Shown piece after piece: positions 26,920 through 36,602 of a stretch of 64,000 bases of DNA; the first letter of the stretch is position 1; each line of letters begins with the position of its first letter. Source of the DNA: Nocardia albiluteola (GTDB lineage Bacteria; Actinomycetota; Actinomycetes; Mycobacteriales; Mycobacteriaceae); the NCBI RefSeq assembly GCF_018860155.1, contig NZ_JAHKNI010000001.1, positions 137,333 to 201,332 of the forward strand, given 5' to 3'. Below the pieces are notes generated by a model. The model worked only from the letters and a program-made list of their open reading frames with translations. It did not search any database and was not told the DNA's origin. The translations under genes and the position numbers were made by a program.

Positions 26920-27002
26920 GCCTCGAGCGCGGCGGGCGGCGGCACCACCGGCACTAACGCCGTGTCCGGCCGTAACGCCGTGAGTACTACCGGACACAGT
27001 GC

Positions 27003-27030
27003 GGGAACAACAGCGTTTACCCTGTTGTTG
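27003..27030 (+). promoter_or_regulatory. SigH/SigR-type promoter of trxB-trxA
   Basis: GGGAAC (27003-27008) is followed after exactly 18 bases by GTTG (27027-27030). This fits the thiol-stress sigma factor consensus GGAA(T/C)-N18-GTT known from SigR of Streptomyces and SigH of mycobacteria, which drive thioredoxin genes. It lies 39 bases upstream of the trxB ATG. Confidence 0.7.
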
Positions 27031-27068
27031 ACCGACACGCCTGTTGAGACATCTTTCGGAAGGGCCTC

Positions 27069-28055
27069 ATGAGTACGCCAGTTCGCGACCTGATCATCGT
27101 CGGCTCCGGCCCCGCCGGCTACACCGCCGCGGTCTACGCCGCGCGCGCCGAGCTCGAACCGCTGCTGTTCGAGGGCACCCAATTCGGTGGCGCGCTGATG
27201 ACCACGACCGAGGTGGAGAACTTCCCCGGCTTCCGCTCGGGCATCATGGGCCCGGACCTGATGGACGAAATGCGTGAGCAGGCAAAGCGTTTCGGCGCCG
27301 ACATCCGCACGGAGGATGTGGACGAGCTGGACCTGTCCGGCCCGATCAAAAAGGTGACCGTCGGCGGCGAGACCTACGAGGCCTACGCGGTCATTCTCGC
27401 CATGGGTTCGGCGGCGCGTTATCTGAACGTTCCGGGGGAGCAGCGGCTGCTGGGCCGAGGCGTGAGCGCCTGTGCCACCTGTGACGGATTCTTCTTCAAG
27501 GGTCAGGACATCGTGGTGGTCGGCGGCGGCGACTCGGCGATGGAAGAGGCGACCTTCCTCACAAAATTCGCCTCCAGCGTCACCATCGTGCACCGCCGCG
27601 AGGAGTTCCGCGCCTCGCGCATCATGCTGGAGCGGGCGAAGGCGAACGAGAAGATCCGTTTCCAGCTCAACTCCGAGGTTGTCGAGGTGCACGGCGACAG
27701 CAGCGTGACCAGCCTGACCCTGCGCGACACTCGCACCGGCGAGACCTCCGAGCTCGCCGCGACCGGCCTGTTCGTCGCGATCGGCCACGATCCGCGCAGC
27801 GAATTGGTCCGCGGGCAGATCGATCTCGACGGCGACGGCTACGTCAAGGTCAGCGAGCCGGGCACTGCGACCTCCCTCGCCGGCGTCTTCGCCGCGGGCG
27901 ATCTGGTCGATCACACCTACCGCCAGGCCATCACCGCCGCGGGCACCGGCTGCCGCTCGGCCATCGACGCCGAACGCTGGCTGGCCGAGCAGGGCGACAT
28001 CACCAGCAACACACTGAATCACGCCGGTCAGCCGGTCGAAGTCCCCGCCCACTGA
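27069..28055 (+). CDS. trxB: Thioredoxin-disulfide reductase
   Basis: NADPH-dependent flavoenzyme of 328 residues that reduces thioredoxin. The FAD-binding motif [16 protein letters not shown] is at residues 12-27. The redox pair CATC lies near residue 135. The NADPH motif [12 protein letters not shown] follows, and the C-terminal FAD motif [10 protein letters not shown] is present. It starts at ATG with GGAAGG upstream. The trxA gene follows after 26 bases, so the enzyme and its substrate are made together, probably under the promoter at 27003. Confidence 0.97.
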   Translation: MSTPVRDLIIVGSGPAGYTAAVYAARAELEPLLFEGTQFGGALMTTTEVENFPGFRSGIMGPDLMDEMREQAKRFGADIRTEDVDELDLSGPIKKVTVGGETYEAYAVILAMGSAARYLNVPGEQRLLGRGVSACATCDGFFFKGQDIVVVGGGDSAMEEATFLTKFASSVTIVHRREEFRASRIMLERAKANEKIRFQLNSEVVEVHGDSSVTSLTLRDTRTGETSELAATGLFVAIGHDPRSELVRGQIDLDGDGYVKVSEPGTATSLAGVFAAGDLVDHTYRQAITAAGTGCRSAIDAERWLAEQGDITSNTLNHAGQPVEVPAH

Positions 28056-28081
28056 TCCGCAGTTCGAGGAGTCACACCACC

Positions 28082-28408
28082 ATGTCCGAATCCACGAAAA
28101 CCGTCACCGACGCCAGTTTCGCGCAGGACGTCCTGGCCAGCGACAAGCCAGTGCTAGTCGACTTCTGGGCGGACTGGTGCGGGCCGTGCAAGATGGTCGC
28201 GCCGGTGCTGGAGGAAATCGCGGCCGCTCATGGCGACAAGTTGACGATCGCGAAGCTCGACGCGGACGCCAACCCGGCGACCTCGCGCGATTACAGCGTC
28301 CTGGCCCTTCCCACCATGATCCTGTTCACGGATGGCAAGGAGACCAAGCGCATCGTCGGCGCCAAGGGCAAGGCCGCATTGCTTCGCGAACTCGAAGGCG
28401 TGATCTAA
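28082..28408 (+). CDS. trxA: Thioredoxin
   Basis: Cytoplasmic disulphide reductant, 108 residues, the usual length. The active site WCGPC has its cysteines at residues 33 and 36. The cis-proline segment is ALPTMILF. It is the second gene of the trxB-trxA pair and matches trxC (Rv3914) by position. Cell-wall regulator gene cwlM lies 305 bases downstream and has a gap long enough for its own promoter. Confidence 0.97.
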   Translation: MSESTKTVTDASFAQDVLASDKPVLVDFWADWCGPCKMVAPVLEEIAAAHGDKLTIAKLDADANPATSRDYSVLALPTMILFTDGKETKRIVGAKGKAALLRELEGVI

Positions 28409-28713
28409 CCGGCGATCAGCATCACGACGGCGGCGGCGCAGGGTACGATTTCGGCGCCGCACGCTGGTGGTGTGTCTCGATCACGCCGTCAGCGGAGCCT
28501 CCGTCGTTGCGCAGTGTGGCGTCGACAGCGGGGTAGGATCCTCTGCACTCGCCAGAATTGCCGAAATTCGGTCCGGGTCTGAGACAATCGACCGGCGCTC
28601 CGGTCGTGTGCCCTGCGGGGGGCGGCGCCCTCGTACATCCTCGGAAAGGTTTCGGGGTTGGGTGGTCCCACGAATGGGTACCCGGGTTTGGCGGAAGGAA
28701 AGGGCTCTCACGC
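28409..28713. other. 305-base gap between trxA and cwlM
   Basis: No convincing gene. I looked for a cyclic-di-AMP riboswitch, which precedes some actinobacterial wall hydrolase genes, and did not recognise one. The last 30 bases carry a possible ribosome-binding site (GGAAAGG) for cwlM. The cwlM promoter is presumably here. Confidence 0.5.
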
Positions 28714-29907
28714 ATGCACCGACTTCGTCACGGCGATACCGGTCCAGCCGTAGCAGAGGTTCGGAGCACCCTTGCAAGTCTGGGTTTCCTACATATGCAT
28801 CCGCGCATCGGGGATGGCGAGTCGGGTGAGTACTGGAAGGATGCCGACGCCTCCTTCGATCACGAACTCGATTCCGCAGTGCGCGCCTTTCAGCAGCACC
28901 GCGGCCTGCTGGTCGACGGAGTGGTGGGTCCCGCCACGTACCGCGCCCTCAAGGAGGCCTCCTATCGCCTGGGCGCCCGCACGCTGATCTATCAGCTCTC
29001 CGCACCGCTCTACGGCGACGACGTGGCCACGCTGCAGCGGCGCCTGCAGGACCTGGGCTTCTATGTGCACCGTATCGACGGATACTTCGGCCCGCACACA
29101 CACGACGGGCTGACCGCGTTCCAGCGCGAGATCGGCCTGTCGGCGGACGGCATCTGCGGCCCCGACACGCTGCGCTCGCTCGATCTGCTGGGCGCCCGCG
29201 TCACCGGCGGCAATCCGCACCGCATCGCGGAGGAGGAGGTCGTGCACCGGGCCGGGCCGCAGCTGACCGGCAAGCGGATCGTCATCGATCCGGGCATGGG
29301 CGGGCCGGACAAGGGCGTCACCGTGCCCACCGAGTTCGGCGACGTGTACGAGTCGGAAATCCTGTGGGACCTGGCCAACCGGCTGGAGGGCCGGATGGCG
29401 GCGACAGGCATGGAGACCTTCCTGTCCCGGCCGTGGGGCGCCAATCCGACCGATGCCGAGCGGGCGGAGATCTCCAACACCTTCGACGCGGATCTGATGA
29501 TCTCGCTGCGCTGCGCGACCAATCCCAGCCCGCTGGCCAGCGGTGTCGCCAGCTTTCACTTCGGCAATTCGCACGGCTCGGTGTCGATGATCGGCCAGGT
29601 GCTGGCCGGATTCATCCAGCGCGAGATCGTTGCCCGCACATCGCTGCAGGATTGCCGGACGCACTCGCGTACCTGGGATCTGCTGCGGCTGACCAAGATG
29701 CCGACCGTTCAGGTCGATATCGGCTATCTCACAAACGATTACGACTCCTCTGTGCTGACCAACCCGCGGATGCGCGACGTGGTCGCCGAGGCCATCCTCG
29801 TCTCGGTGAAGCGGCTGTACCTACTCGGCCAGGACGATCAGCCCACCGGCACATACACCTTCGCCGAACTGCTGGCGGAGGAACTTGCCGCGGCGGACCG
29901 TATGTGA
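28714..29907 (+). CDS. cwlM: CwlM-type regulator of peptidoglycan synthesis (pseudo-amidase)
   Basis: 397 residues. Two peptidoglycan-binding-like domains (about residues 1-70 and 85-150, with VVGPATYRAL and GICGPDTLRSL) precede an amidase_3 fold. Active amidases have VIDPGHGG; here it is VIDPGMGGPDKGV, so the first zinc His is Met. The later SxHxN-type segment is SLRCATN, again without His. The zinc site is therefore broken. This agrees with M. tuberculosis CwlM (Rv3915), a PknB substrate that activates MurA in the cytoplasm. No signal peptide is seen. The C-terminus ends in a helical tail with TYTFAELLAEELA, the region where the known protein is phosphorylated at Thr. Confidence 0.9.
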   Translation: MHRLRHGDTGPAVAEVRSTLASLGFLHMHPRIGDGESGEYWKDADASFDHELDSAVRAFQQHRGLLVDGVVGPATYRALKEASYRLGARTLIYQLSAPLYGDDVATLQRRLQDLGFYVHRIDGYFGPHTHDGLTAFQREIGLSADGICGPDTLRSLDLLGARVTGGNPHRIAEEEVVHRAGPQLTGKRIVIDPGMGGPDKGVTVPTEFGDVYESEILWDLANRLEGRMAATGMETFLSRPWGANPTDAERAEISNTFDADLMISLRCATNPSPLASGVASFHFGNSHGSVSMIGQVLAGFIQREIVARTSLQDCRTHSRTWDLLRLTKMPTVQVDIGYLTNDYDSSVLTNPRMRDVVAEAILVSVKRLYLLGQDDQPTGTYTFAELLAEELAAADRM

Positions 29908-29936
29908 GGAAGGGCGTGCAGACGCCCCCGGCACCG

Positions 29937-29974
29937 AAAACGGCGGCCCCGGTTATCCCGGGGGCCGCCGTTTT
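29937..29974. terminator. Bidirectional terminator between cwlM and the GNAT gene
   Basis: A 10-base stem (CGGCGGCCCC at 29941 against GGGGCCGCCG at 29961) with flanking AAAA and TTTT works in both directions. It sits between the convergent cwlM and GNAT genes. Confidence 0.85.
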
Positions 29975-29989
29975 GCTGTGTGCCGTTCG

Positions 29990-30784
29990 CTACCGACAAC
30001 CGACCTTTGTCGGCGTCACGGTCAGTGCCGCGGTGGCCAGCAGCTGATCCAGCGCGCGCTCGACGTCTTCCTTCCAGAGGTGGTCACTGTCCAGCTCGAG
30101 GCGGAGCCGGGGGAAGCGCTGATGCGGCGCGACGACGTCGAAGCCGACATCCTCGAGGAATTCGGCATCGATCATGCAGCCCTCGGGGGAGCAGGCGCCG
30201 TTCGCTCGCGACGCGGACGGCGTTCCGGGCGAGGTAATTCCGAAGGCCGGGGTGTCGATGCGCTCCATGAGCATCATCGAGCTGATCGAGCGGGTCGGTA
30301 GCAGCGTCGCCGAGGGATCCTTGCGAATGCCGAATGCCTCGATCGCACGCACGCCGCGACGCATCAGATCGGCCACCACGGCCTGCATGAGCCGGTTGGT
30401 AACGTCGGTGTCCTGATACTGGAATTCGGCGCGCAGCGTGGTCAGCAGCACGGCGTCCGGGCTCACCGGTGAGGTCGGGAAGAGCCCGGCCCGCGGCACC
30501 ACGCTCGGCGGCGAGTACAGCGCGCAGCCGGCGGGCTGATCGTTGACGAGTGCGACCTGACCGCAGGAACCCCACTCGAGCATGACCGTGGACAGCCATG
30601 CTTCCTTTTCGAAGACCGGATCGCTGAATTCGCGAGAGTCCTCGGCCACGGCGGGGTCGATCTCCCAGAACACGCATCGCCGTGCGTGCGCGGGGAGCTT
30701 GTCCAGTCCGCCGAGGGTCAGTGCGGTCACGCTGGTCGACACCGCTCTGCTCAGCCTCCAGCTGTCGGATTCATCCACACTCAC
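29990..30784 (-). CDS. GNAT family N-acetyltransferase (Rv3916c-like)
   Basis: 264 residues with an N-acetyltransferase-like fold (TTLRAEFQYQDTDVTNRLMQAVVADLMRRG), although the acetyl-CoA pyrophosphate loop is not typical. Its place between cwlM and parB matches Rv3916c. No substrate can be proposed. The tail (HLWKEDVERALDQLLATAA) is shared with the actinobacterial orthologues as I remember them. The GTG start is followed by a second in-frame GTG two codons later. Upstream is a relatively AT-rich 166-base gap. Confidence 0.78.
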   Translation of the reverse strand: MSVDESDSWRLSRAVSTSVTALTLGGLDKLPAHARRCVFWEIDPAVAEDSREFSDPVFEKEAWLSTVMLEWGSCGQVALVNDQPAGCALYSPPSVVPRAGLFPTSPVSPDAVLLTTLRAEFQYQDTDVTNRLMQAVVADLMRRGVRAIEAFGIRKDPSATLLPTRSISSMMLMERIDTPAFGITSPGTPSASRANGACSPEGCMIDAEFLEDVGFDVVAPHQRFPRLRLELDSDHLWKEDVERALDQLLATAALTVTPTKVGCR

Positions 30785-30950
30785 GTCGCATCAATATCTT
30801 CTCGCCAGCAAGAATAAGCGATCAACGCCAACCGCCTCATTTCACATCGTCACACCCGGCGCCCCGACGCTGTCACAGTGACGTTTCTACGCCGGGGCAA
30901 TACTCATCAGGTGTTCGCGGGTGTTTGCCCGCATATTTGCGCTGTCAGGG

Positions 30951-31967
30951 CTACCGCTGCTGTTCCATCAGACTCACGATGCGTTCCAGGTCCGCCAGGT
31001 CCCCGAACTCCACGGTGATCTTGCCCTTCTTCTTACCCATACTCACGGTGACACGGGTATCGAAGGAATCCGCGAGCCGTTCGGCGAGACGATCCAGCCC
31101 GGGGGAGTAGACGGGCTTGCGCTCCGGCCCGGGCTTGCGCTCCTGTTCCGGATACCGGTTCGCGAGCGTGACGGCCTCCTCCGTCGCCCGGACCGACAGG
31201 CCCTCGGCAACGATTCGCTCGGCCAACTTCTCCTGAGCCTCCGCGCCGGAGTCCAGGCCGAGCAGGGCACGCGCGTGGCCGGCGGAGAGAACACCGGCCG
31301 CTACCCGACGCTGCACGGGAATCGGCAGCTTCAGCAGTCGGATCATATTCGTGACGACCGGTCGGGACCGGCCGATGCGGTTCGCCAGCTCCTCGTGGGT
31401 GACGTCGAACTCCTCCAGCAGCTGCTGATAGGCCGCCGCCTCTTCCAGAGGATTGAGCTGCACGCGATGGATGTTCTCCAGCAGAGCATCGCGCAGCATC
31501 GCATCGTCGGTGGTCTCCCGGACGATCGCCGGGACCGTCGTCAGGCCGGCCTCCTGGCAGGCGCGCCAGCGACGCTCGCCCATGACGATCTGGTACTGCA
31601 CGGGGGAGTCGGAACCGATCGCGGTCACACCGGACAGGGCGCGCACCACGATCGGCTGCATCAAGCCGAATTCGCGAATCGAGTGAACCAGCTCGTCCAG
31701 CGCCTCCTGCTCGAAGACCTGACGCGGCTGCTTGGGGTTGGGCTGAATCTGCTCCGGCGGGATCTCGCGGTAGGTCGCACCGGCGTCCGATTCGCTGACC
31801 GGATCGGGTACCCGATGCAGATACGCCTCAGCCGGATGCGGACCGATCGGATCGAGTCCGATGACGGCATTTGCCGCGGCGCTTCCGAGCCCCTGCACCT
31901 CGGTCGGTCCGGTCGGGATCAGCGCGGCGAGCCCGCGCCCCAGTCCACCCTTCTTCGCCTGACTCAT
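30951..31967 (-). CDS. parB: Chromosome partition protein ParB
   Basis: CTP-dependent DNA clamp that loads at parS and spreads, 338 residues. The N-terminal peptide [18 protein letters not shown] is the ParA-contacting, L-G-R-G-L type motif. The CTP-binding segment is [13 protein letters not shown] (GERRWRA). The helix-turn-helix is [24 protein letters not shown]. The C-terminal dimer domain ends the protein. It follows parA with 4 bases between the stop and this ATG. An upstream in-frame start inside parA was rejected. Confidence 0.96.
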   Translation of the reverse strand: MSQAKKGGLGRGLAALIPTGPTEVQGLGSAAANAVIGLDPIGPHPAEAYLHRVPDPVSESDAGATYREIPPEQIQPNPKQPRQVFEQEALDELVHSIREFGLMQPIVVRALSGVTAIGSDSPVQYQIVMGERRWRACQEAGLTTVPAIVRETTDDAMLRDALLENIHRVQLNPLEEAAAYQQLLEEFDVTHEELANRIGRSRPVVTNMIRLLKLPIPVQRRVAAGVLSAGHARALLGLDSGAEAQEKLAERIVAEGLSVRATEEAVTLANRYPEQERKPGPERKPVYSPGLDRLAERLADSFDTRVTVSMGKKKGKITVEFGDLADLERIVSLMEQQR

Positions 31968-31971
31968 CGGC

Positions 31972-33006
31972 TTATCGGCCCCTTTCCTCGTTATCGCCAC
32001 TCTCCACCGGCGCCGCGGCCACCAGATCCGACGCATGTCCGGAGCCGGTCGACCGTGCGGCCATCTCCCGACCCGCATCCAGATAGCTCATCGCACCGCG
32101 AGAGCCGGGATCGTAATCGAGAACCGTCATACCGTAGCCGGGCGCCTCGGACACCTTGACGCTGCGCGGAATCACCGAACGCAGGACCACATCGCCGAAG
32201 TGTCCGCGCACCTCCTCGGCGACCTGGTCGGCGAGTTTGGTGCGCCCGTCGTACATCGTGAGGACCACGGTCGACACGTGCAGTTCGGGATTGAGATGCG
32301 ACTGCACGAGCCCGATATTGCGCAACAACTGCCCCACGCCCTCCAGCGCGTAGTACTCGCACTGGATCGGGATCAGCACCTCCTTGGCCGCAACGAGCGC
32401 ATTGACGGTCAGCAAGCCAAGCGAGGGCGGGCAGTCGATCATGACGTAATCGATGTCATAGCCGGCCAGATTCGCCTCTTGAATCGCGGCCTTGAGCCGG
32501 CCCTCGCGGGCCACCATCGAGACCAGCTCGATCTCGGCGCCCGCCAGATCGATAGTGGCGGGGATGCACAGCAGGCGCTCGTTGTGCGGGCTCTGCTGAA
32601 TCGCATTCTGGACCGAGATCTCGCCGATGAGTAGCTCATAACTCGACGGCACACCGGAGTGATGCTCGACGCCGAGGGCCGTACTGGCGTTGCCCTGCGG
32701 ATCGAGATCGATGACGAGCACCGTCATCCCCTGCAGCGCAAGCGCGGCGGCCAGATTGACCGCCGTGGTCGTCTTGCCGACCCCGCCCTTCTGGTTGGCG
32801 ATCGTGATGATTCTCTGCTCGCGGGGCTTCGGGATGTTCATTCCTCCAGGGTGTAGGACCTGGCTCGCGCGCTGAGCCTCGGCCGCGATCGGCGTATCGG
32901 CGGAGATGCCCGAAAAGGCAGAGCGGCCGAACTCATCTGGATCGAAGCCGCTACCCTCCAGCATTCCAGGGACCCGGGACGTTGTTTCCCGTGAAACGTT
33001 CGACAT
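31972..33006 (-). CDS. parA: Chromosome partition ATPase ParA
   Basis: MinD/ParA-type ATPase of 344 residues. The deviant Walker A is [14 protein letters not shown] near residue 73, and DLDPQGNAS and MIDCPPSLG follow. About 60 residues come before the ATPase; the segment [11 protein letters not shown] is encoded by a parS-like site, so the DNA site and the protein start overlap. A start at the ATG of [10 protein letters not shown] (residue 56) is also possible and would leave that site non-coding. With ParB and the parS cluster upstream, it segregates the origin. Confidence 0.95.
   Translation of the reverse strand: MSNVSRETTSRVPGMLEGSGFDPDEFGRSAFSGISADTPIAAEAQRASQVLHPGGMNIPKPREQRIITIANQKGGVGKTTTAVNLAAALALQGMTVLVIDLDPQGNASTALGVEHHSGVPSSYELLIGEISVQNAIQQSPHNERLLCIPATIDLAGAEIELVSMVAREGRLKAAIQEANLAGYDIDYVMIDCPPSLGLLTVNALVAAKEVLIPIQCEYYALEGVGQLLRNIGLVQSHLNPELHVSTVVLTMYDGRTKLADQVAEEVRGHFGDVVLRSVIPRSVKVSEAPGYGMTVLDYDPGSRGAMSYLDAGREMAARSTGSGHASDLVAAAPVESGDNEERGR
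32983..32998. promoter_or_regulatory. parS-like site 1 (within parA 5' end)
   Basis: TGTTTCCCGTGAAACG differs from the canonical TGTTTCACGTGAAACA at positions 7 and 16. It lies inside the first codons of parA as annotated. Confidence 0.75.
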
Positions 33007-33272
33007 ACAGGCTCCTAACCCCGAGAACTTCAGACACGCGCCGGAGCGGCTTCAGCGCCGCGTGGCTCGAGCAAGCGGAGCGCGGCGCCTAGGGTGAGAA
33101 CGATGCCCTTCCGGCGAGCCTGTCGGGCATCACATTCCGCGCTCACGCTCAACGCCACTTAGCTTGCCAGCACCGGACCGAATACGGAAGTTGAACCGCG
33201 GCAATCCTTCTACGACACGCGCAGAATGACCGATTCGCGTCCACAGATCCGGCTCCGCATCAAATTTCGGGT

Positions 33273-33288
33273 TGTTTCACATGAAACC
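33273..33288. promoter_or_regulatory. parS-like site 2
   Basis: TGTTTCACATGAAACC. The left half is perfect for ParB; the centre is CACATG in place of CACGTG, and the last base is C. Confidence 0.7.
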
Positions 33289-33592
33289 TCGACGCCGAAT
33301 CGGTTGGCCCGCCATGGGGATCGGGAGGGCGATACCGATGGACATGAGGTACGACACCGAATGGTCGACAGACCTTCGTCACCGTGACGAAGCGATCCGA
33401 ACTGGAGCCAACAGGGCATGCGCGCATCAATTCACGCGCACCGCGAGGCATCTCGATCGGACACACGACCGAACGGGAACTCCCGGTCAGCCACCCGGCC
33501 AGAGGGGCAGCTCATCGCGAACAGCTGCACTCGAACACCTGCGCATCGATGGGGGTTACACCCCGGCGTGGGACGACGTAAGCGGCCGAGCA

Positions 33593-33608
33593 TGTTTCAT
33601 GTGAAACA
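33593..33608. promoter_or_regulatory. parS-like site 3
   Basis: TGTTTCATGTGAAACA. One change from the canonical site, at the centre (CATGTG). Confidence 0.8.
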
Positions 33609-33647
33609 CCACGATCGTCGCTCAGCGCGACCCGATTTCGATCATCG

Positions 33648-33663
33648 GGTTTCATGTGAAACA
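33648..33663. promoter_or_regulatory. parS-like site 4
   Basis: GGTTTCATGTGAAACA. The right half is perfect; two changes in the left half. It lies 55 bases after site 3. Confidence 0.75.
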
Positions 33664-33677
33664 TCGCACCCTGGCGT

Positions 33678-33693
33678 GGTTTCACATGAAACA
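33678..33693. promoter_or_regulatory. parS-like site 5
   Basis: GGTTTCACATGAAACA. Two changes from the canonical site. It lies 30 bases after site 4. Confidence 0.75.
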
Positions 33694-33766
33694 CCCGAGC
33701 GAACATCCCGACGCAAACCCGGCGACGCAGCCCACCAGATGGCCGCGAGCGCGCCGCCTGACACGA

Positions 33767-34558
33767 TCAGCGGGCGCGCTGCTTTCGAGCTCCGCGCCGA
33801 TTCTCCCTCTCGGAGCGAGGGAGTCGTTCGACGCTCAGGACGACCGTCGGCGGCGTGACGATCCCCGCGCCACATTCGAGCACCTCCGCATTACCGCCAC
33901 CCGCGCGCGTCAGCTCCTCACGATCACGCTCGAGTTCCTCAGCGACGCTCGAGCCCTTCAACGCGAGCATGCGCCCGTGATCGTGCACCAGCGGCAGCGA
34001 CCACTGCGCCAGCTTCGCCAACGGGGCCACCGCGCGCGAGGTCACCACATCCGCGCCGCCGGCCTCCTTCCGGACACCGGGCTGCTCCGCACGACCGCGC
34101 ACGACGGTCACGTTCAGCCCTGCGGACTCGATAAACTCGGCCAGGAAGATGGTTCGACGCAACAGCGGTTCGACCAACGTCACCCGCAGATCGGGCCGGG
34201 CGATGGCCAGGGGGATTCCCGGAAGTCCGGCACCGCTGCCGATATCGACCACCGTGGCCCCCTCCGCGATGAGCTCTCCGAGTACTGCACAGTTGAGGAT
34301 GTGCCGATCCCACAGCCGCGGAACCTCTCTGGGCCCGATCAGTCCACGCTCGACGCCGACGGAGGCCAGTGCCGCGTGGTACTGCCGAGCGAGCGGCAGC
34401 CGGTCGCCGAACACGCGTGCCGCCTCGGCCGGCGGCGGCTCGACACCCGAACCGGGGGAGGGGTTCGAGTCGGTGACGCCCGCGCCGAGCCGATCGGGCA
34501 TGACCGGGGAGCCTGCGTGGTTACGCTCCGCTGCCGCCTCCGGCACTGACCCGCTCAT
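33767..34558 (-). CDS. rsmG: 16S rRNA (guanine527-N7)-methyltransferase
   Basis: Methylates G527 of 16S rRNA, which affects streptomycin response. About 263 residues from the chosen ATG. Landmarks are [19 protein letters not shown], the SAM-binding [21 protein letters not shown] and [12 protein letters not shown]. The head is about 40 residues longer than in M. tuberculosis Gid. An ATG at 34609 would add another 17 residues, and would place a parS-like site inside the gene, so the start is open. A strong terminator separates it from jag upstream, so it needs its own promoter within about 100 bases. Confidence 0.92.
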   Translation of the reverse strand: MSGSVPEAAAERNHAGSPVMPDRLGAGVTDSNPSPGSGVEPPPAEAARVFGDRLPLARQYHAALASVGVERGLIGPREVPRLWDRHILNCAVLGELIAEGATVVDIGSGAGLPGIPLAIARPDLRVTLVEPLLRRTIFLAEFIESAGLNVTVVRGRAEQPGVRKEAGGADVVTSRAVAPLAKLAQWSLPLVHDHGRMLALKGSSVAEELERDREELTRAGGGNAEVLECGAGIVTPPTVVLSVERLPRSERENRRGARKQRAR

Positions 34559-34562
34559 GCCT

Positions 34563-34578
34563 CGTTCCACGTGAAACT
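34563..34578. promoter_or_regulatory. parS-like site 6 (before rsmG)
   Basis: CGTTCCACGTGAAACT keeps the CACGTGAAAC core and differs at positions 1, 5 and 16 from the canonical site. It lies just upstream of the rsmG ATG chosen here. Confidence 0.55.
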
Positions 34579-34650
34579 TCCTTCCGGACCGATGGGACTC
34601 AGTATCCATTGACGATGCTTCCGGCCGTGCGACTACCTCCGTACAAGCGT

Positions 34651-34682
34651 AGGGCCCCCGGTTCCGGGGAACCGGGGGCCCT
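34651..34682. terminator. Terminator between jag and rsmG
   Basis: A perfect 13-base stem (AGGGCCCCCGGTT, loop CCGGGG, then the complement) follows the jag stop. It ends the rnpA-yidD-yidC-jag transcript. Confidence 0.8.
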
Positions 34683-34716
34683 CTCGCACGCTGGTGCTCG
34701 CGGTGCTGGCGTCCGA

Positions 34717-35352
34717 CTAAGCGGGAACAACCACCACGTGTCGATTGGGCTCGACGCCCTCGCTCTCACTCTCCACGCCGTCCACGACCGCCACCGCGTC
34801 GTGGACGATCTTGCGCTCGAACGGAGTCATCGGCGCGAGCGACTCCGGCTTGCCCGACTCGAGCACCCGCTGGGCGGCCGCCGCACCGAGGGCACTCAAC
34901 TCCTCGCGGCGCTTGGCCCGCCATCCGGCCACGTCCAGCATCAGCCGGCTGCGCACGCCGGTCGCCTGCTGAACCGCCAGCCGGGTCAGCTCCTGGAGCG
35001 CGTCCAGCACCTCGCCGCGGCGCCCTACCAGCTTCGACAGATCGCGACCACCATCGATGCTCACCACGGCGCGATCGCCCTCGACATCGAGGTCGATATC
35101 GCCGTCGAAGTCCAGCACGTCCAGCAATTGCTCGAGGTAGTCACCGGCGATCTCGCCCTCCTCGATCAGCTCCTCCTCGGCGTCGCCCGCGTCGTCGTCC
35201 TCCGTGGCGGCAACCTCTCGTCCGGCCTCGTCGTCCGCGGGTGTGTCCGAGGCGGGCTCTGCGGGGTGCGTGGGTTCCGTCGTGGCTTCCTCCATGGTTC
35301 CGTTCGCGCTCAGCGCCACAGTGGCGTCCCCTCCGTCGGTCTCAACAGTCAT
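34717..35352 (-). CDS. jag: RNA-binding protein Jag/KhpB
   Basis: 211 residues. An acidic, Ala/Glu/Asp-rich head of about 65 residues leads to a KH-type domain ([20 protein letters not shown]) and a C-terminal R3H domain ([14 protein letters not shown] followed by [12 protein letters not shown]). KhpB proteins bind many RNAs and take part in cell elongation and division. The gene follows yidC by 32 bases, as in most Gram-positive bacteria, and ends the operon before a terminator. Confidence 0.93.
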   Translation of the reverse strand: MTVETDGGDATVALSANGTMEEATTEPTHPAEPASDTPADDEAGREVAATEDDDAGDAEEELIEEGEIAGDYLEQLLDVLDFDGDIDLDVEGDRAVVSIDGGRDLSKLVGRRGEVLDALQELTRLAVQQATGVRSRLMLDVAGWRAKRREELSALGAAAAQRVLESGKPESLAPMTPFERKIVHDAVAVVDGVESESEGVEPNRHVVVVPA

Positions 35353-35384
35353 GTTGTCGTTTCCTTCATTCCAGCCGCGAGTTA

Positions 35385-36602
35385 TCAGCGACGTCGCTTC
35401 TGATTCGGGCGGCCACGATTACCGGATCGCTTGCGATTGCCCTGCCCTGCCGATTTACCCGCCGAGGCCGGACCCTTCCCGGACCTAGCGGTTCCGTTCT
35501 TCGACTGCGCCGTGACCTCGGTGCCGGTGACGGGTGCATCCACGGGCTCGTCCACGGGAGCATCGATGGGCTCGTCCACGGGAGCATCGGTCGCCGCACT
35601 GCCGCGCTTACGCCGGGCATCAGGCTTGGCGCCCGGCTTGGGGGCATTCTGCGCACGGCGCTCCAGCGCCTCCTGCTTCTTGGCCGCCTCTTCCCTGTCG
35701 ATCTGCTTGAAGACGACGTGCTGCTGACCGAAGGTCCAGATGTTGTTCGAGACCCAGTAGAACAGGATGGCGATCGGCAGGAATGGTCCACCGATGATCA
35801 CACCGATCGGGAAGACATAGAGCGCGAGCTTGTTCATCATCTCGGCCTGGTTGGGACCCATCGGGCTCGTCGTGGGAGCGGCTCCCATGCCGGTCGGATC
35901 GACGCCGCCGACGCCGGTCGCACGCTGGCGGGCAACCGAGGCGCGAGCGTTCAGGTGAGTCGCCAGACCCGCGATGAGCATCAGCGGGACCGCGACCGCG
36001 ATCATGTTCGCCACATGGGGGATGCCGCCGAAGTCGGCGAACGCGGCCAGCTGCGACTTGGGGGTCGTGATGGCCGCGGAGATCGGCGCACCGAAGATGC
36101 GGGCCCGCAGGAACGACTGCACGTCGCCGACGCCGAAGGCGTAGTTCGGGGTGTGCGCGTTCGCATAGGGAGTCATGCCGCCGCTGTGGCCGAGGCCGGG
36201 CAGACCGCTGACCACACCGACACGGTTGAACGAGCGCAGCACGTGGTACAGGCCGATGAAGACGGGGATCTGCACGAGCATGGGCAGACAGCCCATGAGC
36301 GGATTGAAGCCGTGTTCCTTCTGCAGCTTCTGCATCTCGACCGCCATTTTCTGGCGATCGTTCTTGTACTTCTTCTGCAGTTCCTTGATCTTCGGCTGCA
36401 GCGTCTGCATCTGCCGAGTGGTGCGCACCTGCTTGAGGAACGGCCAGTACAGCACGACGCGGAGGGTGAACACGAGGAACACCACGGCAAGCGCCCAGGC
36501 GAACCCGTTGTCCGGGCCCAGCGCGAACCCGAAAACGCGGTGCCAGAACCAAAAGATCCAGGACACCGGATAGTAAATGAAATCGAGCACGGCTCTATGC
36601 AC
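35385..36602 (-). CDS. yidC: Membrane protein insertase YidC
   Basis: Inserts membrane proteins with or without Sec, 405 residues. The first span [19 protein letters not shown], the cytoplasmic coiled coil ([20 protein letters not shown]) and [20 protein letters not shown] are typical of the short Gram-positive form without a large periplasmic domain. The basic tail from about residue 330 (Lys, Arg and Ala rich) likely contacts the ribosome. The GTG start overlaps the end of yidD by 8 bases. A second in-frame GTG follows four codons later. Confidence 0.95.
   Translation of the reverse strand: MHRAVLDFIYYPVSWIFWFWHRVFGFALGPDNGFAWALAVVFLVFTLRVVLYWPFLKQVRTTRQMQTLQPKIKELQKKYKNDRQKMAVEMQKLQKEHGFNPLMGCLPMLVQIPVFIGLYHVLRSFNRVGVVSGLPGLGHSGGMTPYANAHTPNYAFGVGDVQSFLRARIFGAPISAAITTPKSQLAAFADFGGIPHVANMIAVAVPLMLIAGLATHLNARASVARQRATGVGGVDPTGMGAAPTTSPMGPNQAEMMNKLALYVFPIGVIIGGPFLPIAILFYWVSNNIWTFGQQHVVFKQIDREEAAKKQEALERRAQNAPKPGAKPDARRKRGSAATDAPVDEPIDAPVDEPVDAPVTGTEVTAQSKNGTARSGKGPASAGKSAGQGNRKRSGNRGRPNQKRRR

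Larger units (their letters stand above)
33007..33766. other. parS-bearing gap between rsmG and parA
   Basis: About 760 bases without a convincing gene. Short open frames exist in several directions but none has a family look or a good ribosome-binding site. Four parS-like sites lie here. Promoters for parA and the 3' end of the rsmG transcript must also lie here. Confidence 0.7.

Noticed and set aside
28409..28713. Cyclic-di-AMP riboswitch before cwlM
   Set aside because: The conserved blocks of that riboswitch could not be found by eye.
28422..28715. A 97-codon minus-strand ORF between trxA and cwlM
   Set aside because: Composition is Pro/Arg rich with no family look, and it overlaps the cwlM start region.
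33210..33875. Several short ORFs in the parA-rsmG gap
   Set aside because: They are encoded in part by the parS-like sites (FHVKH, VSCETS-type peptides), overlap one another on both strands, and lack ribosome-binding sites.
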